The translations under genes and the position numbers were made by a program. 64,000 nt of DNA. It comes from Coniella vitis (Eukaryota > Ascomycota > Sordariomycetes > Diaporthales > Schizoparmaceae). Where the stretch lies: contig WUJK01000003.1 of NCBI GenBank assembly GCA_011317545.1, positions 682,001 through 746,000 on the forward strand, given 5' to 3'. Positions 11,784-23,022 of the stretch are shown in pieces. Numbering within the stretch: the stretch's first letter is position 1; each line of letters opens with the position of its first letter. A model generated the notes under the pieces. It saw nothing but the letters and a program-made list of their open reading frames with translations, had not been told where the DNA came from and ran no database searches.

Positions 11784-14700
11784 TCATTCGTCCACCATTG
11801 TGCGCAATGCTCGAGTGTCTACAACCGAGACAGCATGCTGGAGGGTAGGAGAGTTTTGTTGACGCGTTATTGCACCATTGCCAAATGCCATCATGTTTGG
11901 TGGCGCTGAAGAAGGAGGAAAAAGGTGGGCAGGCGAGCTCCTTCGACTGGCTCTCATGGTCTTGATGCGGCACGCCTCCAGCCTTTTGGCCTCAAAAACT
12001 TGTGAGCGAAGACGTTCCCGATCGATATTCCTCAACCGCTCGGAGGCATCGAAATCGGCCGCTTCCTGGCGCCTGTCCTTCTCTGCCAGCTTTGTGAGAC
12101 CTGCCTCTGCTTTACGACACGACGTGTCCAAGCGGTCAGCAAGTTCTGTAGGCACAAGCGCTGCAGGCGAGCCCGCAGGCCTCGGTCGCGCCGAGCCACC
12201 CCAGTTGCAATTGAATTTGAGTTTGATCATCATCCGGTCATTCCCTCTCCATGGCAGAACGACGTCGCCGTCATAAAGCCGCACCCAATTATGCGATGGT
12301 CCCTTCGGGTTGTCTGGCTCAAAGGATGCAAGGGCCATGTCGTTGACAAAGATACCGTGCGTTGCTTTTGTGGAAATGTAGAAGTAAAATTCATCCTCAG
12401 GGAGATTCCACGGGCGGAAATTTCGCGATGGCCGGAATCCTTCCTTCCATAACAAGATCTTGAAGCCATACTTTGGGACTTTTGTCTCTGCCGATTGGGG
12501 GAACGTATGAGTATTGGCCCTTTCTCTCCCCCAGGAGACCAGAGCCGAGTCTATGCTAATTGAAATGCCTGGCAGCACAGAGCCTTCTGCCGAATCCAAC
12601 GAAGCTACAATCCGATTAAAAGGTGCATCTGTGAACGCCAAGGCAAGGCTGCTATGACCCGGAGACATCGTTTCCGGCAAGTCGTCATTGACCGAATGCA
12701 GGCAAGGAGCAGCTTTTAACCTCCCAAACTCGTCGCTTTTGCGACCTGACCCTCGGGAGCTGAGGTCAGAACCGCTTGTACCGGATTCCGCTGATTGTAG
12801 TTGAGGTGATGAAACTGCTGGCGGAAAGTGCTTCATTGCCAAGTCCCATAAGGGGGTCTTTCCCGGTAAAAACTCTTCGCCCCTCTTTTTGGCTGCTGAT
12901 GCAAAAACATCATGTTGAAGTTGTGTCATCTCTGGATAATGCAAATGCCAAGTTCTCCGGTCATGCGCATCCCAGTAGGTTGATTTGTGCACCGGTTTAT
13001 CAATTTGACGATTCGATATGTTGCGTGTCAGCGCTGGAATCTGAGAATAGAGGTTCTGTTCCGCTTCCTCATCGCTGCTTGCCGCTTCGTGAATGCCCTC
13101 AGACCTGATTCTCTTTACAAGAGGCCTAGCTCTGGGAGTACTATCGACTTCTTCACTTGCTTCTTGAGACGGTTTCCTCTTGCTCGTGTTGAAACTGTTG
13201 AGGTTCGTATTGCAAGCAGCGACGGACTTCATGTTCAAATTTCCGAGCTGCGATTCAGTGCCTTCAAGATCTTGTGCTTCATTGGAGGTTCTTGACAGTT
13301 GCGATCTCGGAGCTGGCTGATCAGAGCTTTGTTGAGGTTGGGGATTGTAGATCTGAGTTCTGTTAAAAGTAAGTGCCGCCACAGAGGCATGATCATATGG
13401 CATCTCGGTTGCAGGTAGTGCCGACTCTGCGGACTGAGAGAATGAACGGTTCGGAGTGTCGGCAGAGCTGTCATCATCGAACACCTCTCCAAATAGCCTT
13501 TGAGGGCGCAGGGGCATCTGATCAAAGGTATAGTTTTCCTCATGATGCGAATCGAAGCGGTCGAAGTCGGCAATGTGTATGTTTTCATCAACGAATTGTT
13601 CATCAAGGACTTGCTCCGAGTCTCGATTGTCTCCATGCTCAGTATCATATTCATATGCATCGGCGTTCTCCTCAGCTAGTATGTCCTCGGCGCCCGATCG
13701 ATCTTCAAGGCTCAGTTGTGAGGCTTCCTTTCCCAGTAATCCAAGCTCGTCGTCGATTTCTCCATCTTGTGGGCCTTGTGAGTCACCATCTCGCTCGCGC
13801 GCGAAGTCTGTGTCTTTGAGCCATGGGTGCACCTGGAGTGCTTCTGCTGTTGCTCGCTCCTGTGGTCGTCTCTGTAGCATGCTCTTTAAACAGTCGATCC
13901 CATCAGACGAGATTTTCCATTCCACTAGAGGGCCCAAATTGAGCGGCTTCGTCATGATTTGATGCAGAAGCTCGGTGTAACTGATGCCATTCCTGGCTGG
14001 GAACGGAGGTCTGCCGGTCAAGGTATAGTATAAAACCCCGCCCAAAGACCACATATCAACTGCGTGGTCGTACCTCGGCTCAAGTGTCTTACGCCGTGGC
14101 TTGGACCGTGTAAACCGATGGTTGTACTCATCGTATTGTGTAAATTCATTGTAGACCTCCGGAGCACAGTACAACAAGGTTCCGCAAAAGGTCTTTAAGA
14201 AGGTTTTGTTTGGGTCCGCCATTTTGGACAAACCAAAATCTGTAAGTTTAACGACGAAAGGCTTCATGGAGTGGACGAGGATGTTGTCGGGCTTCACATC
14301 ACGATGAGTGATGTTGTGTCGGTGCAGGTAGGCCAATGCACTGAGGAGCTGACTTGACATGGTCTGGACGGCGCTTTCCATCAAGGGGCCATTCTGGGTG
14401 ACAAGGTCGCCGAGATCGCCAAGTGGCACGTATTCCATGATGATGATGAAGAGTCGATCATCGTAGTCTATATGCTCAATATATTCGACTATGTTTCGCT
14501 TGGTTGTGTTAGTCTTGAGTTCACAACCGCAGAGACACCAAGAAAAACCTAATAACGGGGGGGAGAGGGCATTATAAGCGCCCCAAAGCTTACGTGTTTG
14601 GCTCTTTGCATAATCTTCATCTCGTTTTCGACTTTCTGGTCCAAGATGCCGTTTTTCATGAATTTCCTCTTATCGAGCTCCTTGGCAGCGTACGGTTTCC

Positions 14701-15769
14701 CGTCGAATTTTGCCGTAACCTTGTAGACCGTGGCAAAGGCACCTTTACCTATGCGGCATACACGATTGTACTTCTCAGATCCGTCCCACTCTTTCAAAGG
14801 CTCGACAATACCGTCTTGAGTGGTATCTTCAGGTAGCACGGGCTTTCGCTTGCCACGGCCGAGAGGGCGGGTTGCGACCTCAGTTGCGGGGAATAGATCA
14901 ACCTTGAACGAGAATCAGCTGCCTGAAAAAGAAATGAAGAGAAAAACAATATGCAGCTAACGTACATGTCCTGCTGGACCAGGGATAATAGTTTTGGCCG
15001 CGTCCTCTGTCTCAGCGCGGAGCTGTTTTACCTCATTCAAATGGCGTTGCAGGTTGGCTCTGAAAAGCTTCTCATGATCGCCTTCACGTCGAGGTATACG
15101 GACAAGAAACTCGAGATCATCCTCTTGCGTCTCCATGATTATCCTTATGACGGAGCCTGTGTTAATGGTCCTTCTGGTTGCCTTCTTCGGATCTCTTTGC
15201 TTCAATAAGCTTGCATCAACATACAACCCATTCATGGACAGGTCCTCCAGCATGAGCACGCCATACTCGTTGAAGTAGATACGGAAGTGTACATTGCTGA
15301 GCCTTTTAGTCTTGGGATTGTTGAAGGCAACATCGCATCTCAACGGGCTTCGTCCAAAGGTGAAGCCCCTGGAAGTGTCTTTGAACCGAGCTGAGAGGCG
15401 AATAACGATTGCATTCTCGCCATTCAAATGCGACAGGTGGCTCAAGCCCTCAGCGGCTAGGGCGGCGTCCTGTGCGTCGGCCATGTACGGAGGGGGTTGG
15501 TATGCCAGCTCGCGCAAGTGGGCGCGAGTGGATTCGGCCGAGGGCAAGAGGAGGCATACTATGTCGGCTATGTCGGTGTCGGAAAAGCCAGAATTCTGCT
15601 TGCCTATTCGGCGAGGGTCGAGGAATTTCTGAGTAGCTGTTGATGCAGAATTTTGTCAGTCTGCCAGCCTGCAAGCACACGGGATGGCAACCCAGGGCAC
15701 AGGGACAGTATGCGCACCCTGCTGAGTAGATTGGGTGTCATGCTGCTGGTCCTCGGACGTGGAATCCAT
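11784..15769 (-). CDS. FHA-domain checkpoint kinase, Rad53/Chk2 family
   Basis: Four exons, 15769-15718, 15636-14966, 14902-14594 and 14498-11784, encode 1248 residues. The last two introns use AAG acceptors, and the frame allows no better choice. An N-terminal FHA domain (about residues 90-190) has GRSPLRCDV, SNVHFRI and SMNGLYV, the phosphothreonine-binding signature. The kinase domain (about 287-570) has IGKGAFATVY, AAKELD (Lys315), HRDVKPDN (Asp411), DFG (Asp431) and a Cys-Gly-Thr activation segment leading to CAPEV. Near 1020-1125 a second region looks like a degenerate FHA domain (THGIFVND). FHA-kinase-FHA order is that of Rad53, which relays replication-stress signals from Mec1/ATR. 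Neurospora MUS-59 or PRD-4 are possible orthologues; I cannot choose between them. Confidence 0.9.
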
Positions 15770-17503
15770 TGGGAACAATTGGCGCGGCGACAGCTCTGAG
15801 AGCCTCGTCGTCAGCCCAGCAACTGATTATCTGAGAACTTGGTAGCCACTTGGGGCTCGCTGCGTCGTCGAGCTGGCTCCAGCTTGTTTAGTACGGCCAC
15901 GCGTAGGTGAGCTCTCGTGGACATTCAGTGCTGATCGTGAGGTGTCGTCCAACTTGTCGCGCAGGTGCGTCACTTCGTCGCGTAAGCGGAGGCGTAGGGT
16001 GGGGCGAGCGGCAGTGCTAGGGATGAATACAATGCCAGGGATGGATTGACCAGGCAACGACGGCACACACAGGCAGGGTGGATCCAGCGGGGGGAAGACT
16101 CAGAGGAGGAAAGTCGAGCTTTTACAGTGGAAAGTGGACAGCGTCTGAGATGAGAAGAGGAAGAAGAAGAAGAAGAAGTAAAAGGTGAGAAACGAGGATA
16201 CAACGGAGGCGAAGACACAATAGCAAATTATATGGAACCAAGAGGAAGAAGCAATGTCCAGTCCATGACCTAAAGAGCCAAGTCATGCGGCAAAGCAAGA
16301 CTCGAACCAACCCTTGATCCCAAAAAGCGACAGCTTTGATATCCAAAGAAGAAGCAACACCATAAAAAACGGACAGGTACATAGTGGGGGTCGCTTTGAT
16401 TCTCGGTGTGCCGCAGACCGGCACTGCTGGGCAGGCAGCGCATAGGCTGTTTGGCTGGAGGCTCAGCTGCTAGCTGCAGGTGGACACGCCACGCGGGGTT
16501 ATGGCGCACACGCGCAGCCCCAAAGCTTCTCTGAAATCACTGGGCATACATAGTACAGGCGCGGGGCGTGAGGCAGCTGGTGGGAGTTCCTGCTATCCAA
16601 ACAGTCGTCACGGCGCGTCGCGCACTGATGCACTGACGCACCAGCCACTGGCCAGCCAACGCGCCCGCCACCTTCCCCGCGTCCAGATTTGTAGGCCTCG
16701 CTAGGCTGAAAGCTTTAAGCGGAATCAAATTCCTAACAAAAAGGGACAGACAAGTATAATGTGAGATCCAATCACAATGTTAGAAGATTGGAAGTTCAAT
16801 TAAATGGCTTCATGATTGTATAAACATAATATCATTGCGAGTTGTGCAAAAACTATCGTCAAATATATGATGAGAAACTCGGAAAGTGGTGAATAATTGA
16901 AGCGCGGGGTCGTACTGTTATCTTCTTCTTTTACCTACCTCGTTGGGTATTTCTATATGTGTACTACATAGTAGCCTGTGATATCCTGAGCAACATGTTT
17001 GCATGAGCGGTGAGGGGAAACAAAAGAAAGTAGGAAAGAAGCAACTCCCCCCTCCCAACAAAAGACAAGGGCTGCTTTGACCCAAAAAGGACACCAACGG
17101 GGACAAGCAAGAGCGTTAGCCGTTCACACGTTTACACTATAAACAAGTAATATTGCCATTGCTTCCATCAGGTTGCCTTTTCAGTTCTACATTCCACATA
17201 GTACATTGTACATAACATTACTTTTCTGGGGTTACTGATAAGAGAATGGTTCTGATCCTGACTGTGCTGATTATGTATTCTCCTCTTCCTTGATTCAAAC
17301 AGCGCCGACCTTGTGGAATACAGACCATGCCTATGAGGTAGAGCCGAAGTTCACAACGGAACCCAGCGATGCATCTGAGTATTGGCACTATCCCGGCGTT
17401 TTGTATGGGCTGCTTGCCGCGCGTCAACGAGGGACAACGAGGGACAACGACAGTGAGTTTGAGAATAGAGCGGCGGCGAGTGGATAAGAAAGTTGTGATC
17501 TCG
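15770..17503. other. Intergenic region with the RAD53-like promoter
   Basis: No gene is supported. Contents: an ACGCGT site at 15899-15904, a GAA/AAG microsatellite near 16150-16180 in purine-rich sequence, and two exact copies of TACATAGTA at 16547-16555 and 16965-16973. The right end is the 3' flank of the BET2 gene. Confidence 0.6.
15899..15904. promoter_or_regulatory. ACGCGT (MCB-type) site upstream of the RAD53-like gene
   Basis: An exact ACGCGT lies 130 bp upstream of the kinase start codon at 15769. It is a candidate MBF site, in line with the placement seen at MCM7, MCM4 and RecQ. Confidence 0.4.
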
Positions 17504-18658
17504 CTACCACGATTTGCCCAACACCCTCTCGATAGTCTCTTTGGGCATACAATATACCGGGTCTACCGGCTGTGTATTGGGATATCCCAGAAGACTCAGA
17601 CCCGTCATTCCAAAGCATGTATGCCACACATCTACCATATCGCCTGGCCGGTCCGCAATCCCCCCATTCTCCTCGTCCTGGCTTCGCAGAATAAACCGGA
17701 TCAACGCTTCACGGTCAATCCAGTGTGCACGGCCAATGATCTGCAAACTGCTCAGCACCCACCAGCTATAACATACATCCTCGGCCTTTTCCGGACGACC
17801 GTTGAGCCCGCCGCCGGGGATCTGCCGCTCGCTCAGCCACCGGCCCAGCTTGTCGACATCGACAAGATCCAGTCTGCCTGCAATGGCGAGGGCTGCAACG
17901 CATGTGAAAATCTGGCCTGAGTGCGACTCTGCACCAGGGCTCACGCCGTACCCGCCGTCAAAGTTGGCGCAGGCGACGATGTGGTCCACGGCTTTGGGCA
18001 CGTCGACGAGGTGCAGCAGGCCGAGCAGGGAGAGTGCGTTGAGCGCGCCATAGAGAAAACGCGTGTCTTCCTCGCCCCACTCGTCGCCTGTAAAGGTGCC
18101 CGTTTCTTTGTTTTGCAGAGCGGCGATGACTATGTAGGTGCATTTGTGTGAGTGTCCTGACTATTTGTGATGGTAGCGATGATATTGCCATATGGGCCGA
18201 GACGCTTCTGAAAGTGAATCCCTTTGGGCAGAACAGGAGTGCTAAGCATGGACATTACGTAAATGAAAGCAACACTTACACTCGCCCACCTTGGTCTTGC
18301 CCTTTCCTCTTGTTTCGAGCTCATCAAAAGCGTCGACCATAGCGAGGATCTGTACGGCACTGACCGTATACAGCATGTGCGCATCGTGACCCGGAGCAGC
18401 GCCAAAACCGCCGCTTTCATGCTGACAGGACAGGACAAAGTCTATCGTCTTATCGCGTGGCAGCGCTTCGGGGTGCCCGAGCAGGTGCAGGGCCACGAGC
18501 CCCCAGTAGACGCCGTTGAGCCGCAGGTGCTCGGTCAGCCAGTAGTCGTACTCGTCCTTACGGGTGTCAAGGCTCTGGATGTACTTGACGTGGTTGGCTG
18601 TTGCGAGCTGGAGCTCATCGGGCAGCTTGTCGAGCTGTGCAACAGCATCCGATGACAT
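17504..18658 (-). CDS. BET2: Rab geranylgeranyltransferase beta subunit
   Basis: Two exons, 18658-18280 and 18129-17504, encode 334 residues, the usual length of this family. The 150-nt intron (GTAAGT...ACATAG) joins KTKVGE to FIAALQNKETGTF in frame. The protein is a series of prenyltransferase alpha-alpha repeats with the typical CQHESGGFGAAPGHDAHMLYT and ANFDGGYGVSPGAESHSGQIF segments. Zinc-binding residues are visible as Asp and Cys in EDVCYSWW and His in DVWHTCFGMTGLSLLG. With the alpha subunit (Bet4) and the Rab escort protein, it transfers geranylgeranyl groups to the C-terminal cysteines of Rab GTPases such as Ypt1 and Sec4. It acts in the cytosol and is essential for vesicle traffic. 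Confidence 0.96.
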
Positions 18659-20814
18659 TGTGCTTCGTGTATTGGGCTTTTGTTCTTAATCAAAGAGTAA
18701 ATCCGCTGCGAAATCTAACGTACAATGTGATGCTGCGTTTGTGCTTGCCTGGGACAATGCTTGCATCGACCATTAGCGGTCGAGGCGTTCGTGAATTGCT
18801 TATGTCAGCCAACAGCACTTGTACACAAGTACTTCTGCGCCCTCTGGGCGGTAGACTGCAGTTAATATTGTGTAGTCATCTCAGATGTCCTGGAAATGGC
18901 AGTGTGAAGAAGAAAAAAAACAACCCAAAAGAAGAAGAGAAAAACACTTCAGTATCTTGATGTCCATTGATGGCAACAGCGGTGTATTAACAGTACCTTT
19001 GGCGATGATGTGCAGAACCCAGGTTTGTATGAAGTAATAGCACCGAAAGACCGTCTGCACATCACTGCCCCGGGGAAACCGATCAGTAGCCAGAGCTCCT
19101 CTGGCATTGTTTTGCTGGCCCACGCTGTATCATGTCCAAGCATTGAACGTATTTCATGCACTTAAAATACTGAATTGCAGCGCCATGCAAGTAGAGTAAG
19201 TCTATGGACATTCGTGGGTAAAAGGCAATCAAAGTCCGACAACAGCAGCATAAGGCAAAACAGCATTGACCCGTAAAGGTACACACGCGTGAATCCAGGC
19301 TCTGTCTTTTTGGCACCTTGGACCCGAGGGGGTTCGTATCGATGGGAGACGGAACCGTGACAAGCCAAAAAGTAATAATCTGAGAACAGCAGGGCTGTGT
19401 TTGTCCAGGAGGTGGCTGGCGCGGGTCGCTTAAGCGTTGGTAGCTTCTTTGGCTGCCGATGACAATCATCGAATGGCACGATCGTCCGGCGCTGTCAGCA
19501 TCGGATTCACTTTGGACAACGGGACGACTGCCTGAGTGCCTATTGTGCTGTGATCCATCGCGTACGAGTCTTCATTACACAATTCATATATATCTAGGGA
19601 CATATATATGTATGTATGTATATTCAGATATCTACACGTTACGAGACTCTGAGCAGAAAAGGACACATGGATAAGAAGTTTTGGATCAACTAGCTTTGAG
19701 CATGCCATGGGAGGGCGAACCATTTGCAAGGCTTTGTTGCTGCTACTATGTAGTCCACGAACACATCGTCTCCCCTGTTCTTGACTGGAAAGGAAGGGCG
19801 TTTGGATGAATGTAGCAAAGGCAGCTTGACAATATCGCTTCGTCCACGCCTAGTGGATCATTCATCAGGCACAACACTCGGATTTCTTTTTGGTCCGAGA
19901 CCATGTTGAGCGAGAAGCGGACACATGGCGCTTGGTTCTGCGAAAAGAAAACGGTCGTGCGTTTTGTGTCGGCTGCTATATTTGGGTACATCGTGATCCG
20001 GGCACGTTCGTTCTTATTTCCTGGCTAGCGCTTCCAACTGGGTACCATAGTATATCTTAGCCTGTCAAACGCCATGAACGCTGAGCCGTAGTGGGTTTTC
20101 CTCGTGGGCTCTAGGCTGTTCCCAGGGCCGTAGAGCGGCAAAAGCGGTTCGCGCAGGCGCTAGTCGGGACTTGCGCACCTTTTTGTCCAGGCGTACTTAT
20201 AGGGGGCAGGGGCCAAGGCTTTTTGAGCCTCGGTTCTTGGAGGGATTTTGGTGGAGCGCGAGTCGTGCTTTGCTCAACAGGCCATCGCTACGTTTCACAT
20301 TGCTGATTGTACCTGATCTAAGCCTGTTCCGGTGTGGTGGACTCGTTGACCTGCTGCTGGCATCCCGAAGAGGGCTCCACTGGCGCGTGGATTTCCGTGT
20401 ACCAAGGTACTTGTGGTATGGGCCTGTTCGGGATGCAAAGAACACCAGAGGCAAAAGAAGTGGTTGCTGTTGACCACCAAAAGCCTGCAATCCTTCAACA
20501 TCTTCCTTGTTGTGTATAGCAAGCGGTAGGTTGAGTGAAGCTAGTCGATGGGCGCACAAGCCAACTGGATTCGCACGAACGCTGTAGTCTGCTAAGTTTT
20601 GGTGAAGGACAGGTCCCCGCATTTGGTTCGCGTGCCTTGGATTGCGCCGAATCTGACGCGGCGCGGAGGCTTGGGAGAAGAACATTCTCGACAAGAAAGG
20701 TGTGTACCATAGTACGTTGCCATCATCCCGACCTCTCAACTGGCACCGTACGTTTTCTTTTTGCTTGCTTTTTCGTAACAGAGCCAAGATCAAGAAATAC
20801 TTTAGCAGGGCAGC

Positions 20815-20828
20815 ACTGTGTACACAGT
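20815..20828. repeat. 14-bp perfect palindrome
   Basis: The sequence ACTGTGTACACAGT equals its own reverse complement. It lies in gene-free DNA and could be a dyad protein-binding site; no factor is assigned. Confidence 0.8.
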
Positions 20829-21102
20829 ACAAAGAGCATGACATTTGCTGGACCCTGAAAAGCAAAATCCTTTCCGTCTAAGATGTACATGCTATATAGT
20901 ACCTATTATGTAGGGACCCAGGGTGCCCAGGTGTTTGTACAGTACTAGTTGCCTCGCATCAGGAATGGCAATGCTGCGCAAGCACAAATGCAATTACTAA
21001 TCTCGAATCACTATGAGATTTGGTAGATGTAAAATCCAGATCCTGTCATGGATCCTGTGTATATAGTATGTACAGTCACACATGCTAGGAATTCCGCGCA
21101 TT

Positions 21103-22734
21103 TACTATGTACGCTTCGGTACTCGCTTGAAGCATCGCTCATACCATTTGAACTACGGGTGACAGGCTCAAACTGGCCTCACACAGACGCAACTTTAGTA
21201 GGCTCCAATCTAAAATATGCTTTGCGGCATACTTTGGGCATGACTCAACAGGGCACTGGCAGCTGTCACTTGCCTCTTTGTGCCATGAAAATCCTGGAAT
21301 GGACCGATACTGGTACACATGTCCATCCATCGCCGACTGGCCTCGCATTGCATCGTCACCATTGCATTAATCCATGGATACTATGTACATGCTGCTCACA
21401 GTACCTGGGTTGTCCGGCTGCCACGTTGGGACCGGGATGCCGGCTAAATCTCCGCCTGCATCGATCTCATCTCACCGACCTCAGCTCATCCGCCCTGCCG
21501 CCCCAGCGCGGCCAGGTTCAGAGGTAACTACTTATGTATGTAGGTTAGGGTTAACACATGGCCCCGATAAAAGGGAAGACACATTCATCATCATCACCAT
21601 TCTCGCCACTCATTGACCAATGAACCAGCCCAGCCATTCAGCCAGTCTGGTTCTCTTGCGATAGAACTGCAAAAGCAGAAACTGCCTAGGAAGTTACATA
21701 GTACAGTCTTTACAATACATATACATAGTATACTTGGGAGAATGAAAAGTTCCACCAAGTAGGAACTATGCAAATGGCCAATGGGTCCCTTCATCAAACC
21801 AGCTTTTGAATACCACCAATTTGCGATCCCAGCGCGCGCATCTCCGTTCCGGACATCCAAACCTGTTGCCTTCTGCTCTTCTGTGGTACATAGTATACTG
21901 CACTGAGTGGACTGGGCCGGGGCTGCGGGATATGTGTTCTTTTTCCTGTGCTTCACAGCTCTTGCTTGCCTTCCTGACCAGCCGTGCAAAAGAGTCGCAA
22001 TATGAGTGCCACACAGTCCATCGTACAGCCAAAGTGCCAACGCTGACCAATGACACCCCAGGCACTCGGCTGAGAAGGCAGGAGATTCCATCAGGAACAG
22101 CAACAAGACAAGGCACCTGCGTCTTCTTGCTCAATTTCTCTTTTGTCTTTTGAACTCTCTCCTAATCACAATCACCTCTTCTGCTCCCTCCCTGGGTGTA
22201 TCGCTCTTCTTTTCTTGTTTTACGAATTTGCTGTGGTCCCTTGTGGTTTCGGTCGTCTTTTCTGTCTGCTGGCGCCCTATTGGAGGAGGTCATCCTGCAC
22301 CATCTTAGATCCGACCCGCTCCACCTTCGAAAGTCCGTACGGCACAGTACCTCTGACTTGTGCTGTGCTGTACTGTGTTGTGGTTGTGTGTTGTGTGTGT
22401 GTGTGTGTGTTCTGGCCTGGTCTGCACAACACACGCACACACGCTCCGCACCCGCTCTACTCAAAAAACCCTGTCGGTTTCGACCACCCATCAATGCAAG
22501 AGGCCCTTCGATTTGCGACAAGCGACAGACGGGCGTGGATGCCGCACTGCGTGGGTGGAATTGTCGTGGACCGTCTTACGCCAGTCACAGCCCAGCTAAC
22601 GGCCACTTAGCACGGATTCTTCCCGTTGCTACTTGCCTATTCTGCATTCCACAAGGTACCCCATTCTAGGCCTACTGCAGGGTGTGGGCGGGTATTCTTG
22701 GTGTCCGAGATTCCAGCTGCTTGTCTACATAGTA
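21103..22734. repeat. Cluster of TACATAGTA/TACTATGTA motifs
   Basis: Six exact copies of the same 9-mer, in either orientation, occur in 1.6 kb: 21103, 21379, 21695, 21722, 21887 and 22726. Many are extended to the near-palindrome GTACATAGTAC. They lie upstream of the RhoGAP gene. The function is unknown. Confidence 0.75.
22392..22444. repeat. TG tract followed by CA-rich tract
   Basis: An alternating TG run at 22392-22410 is followed by a CACA-rich segment at about 22424-22444. The two can pair as an inverted repeat. They lie 580-630 bp upstream of the RhoGAP start codon, so they may be in its leader. Confidence 0.6.
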
Positions 22735-23022
22735 CCTGGCTGTCCGTCTGCCACATCCCCACTCCCTTTTCTTCTCTGGGCCTGCCTTGTATGAAACGCG
22801 TCGGCGGTCACCGTCAAACGTCACATCGTTCATTGGAGGCTGCGCATGCTTGTCCCAACAGGAACGCGGTTTGGGTTGGGCACTAGCACGACGGCAACCG
22901 TCTGATTTCCAAACCCTCCCCCCTTCGCGCCGCGCAGGGCCTGCAGTTGGGCTGTTACAGGTACCACGGCCACCAAATCATAGCCCCTAGAGCCGCCCCG
23001 CGGCGCTATCTCGTTGGAGCTA

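Larger units (their letters stand above)
18659..23022. other. 4.4-kb gene-free region upstream of the RhoGAP gene
   Basis: Only short frames overlapping on both strands are found, and none resembles a known protein. It is the densest part of the window for TACATAGTA/TACTATGTA, with seven exact copies (19744, 21103, 21379, 21695, 21722, 21887, 22726). It also holds a 14-bp perfect palindrome at 20815-20828, a TATG microsatellite near 19600-19625, a telomere-like GGTTAGGGTTAAC at about 21543 and TG/CA tracts near 22392-22444. The pyrimidine-rich sequence from about 22130 on suggests the RhoGAP promoter and leader. Confidence 0.55.

Noticed and set aside
16270..16340. A GGTTCGAGTC-like B-box on the minus strand suggesting a tRNA gene
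   Set aside because: There is no A-box at the right distance and no acceptor-stem pairing.
20197..20865. A 222-codon minus-strand open frame in the 18.7-23 kb gap
   Set aside because: It lacks a good ATG start, overlaps frames on the other strand, and its composition does not look like a protein.
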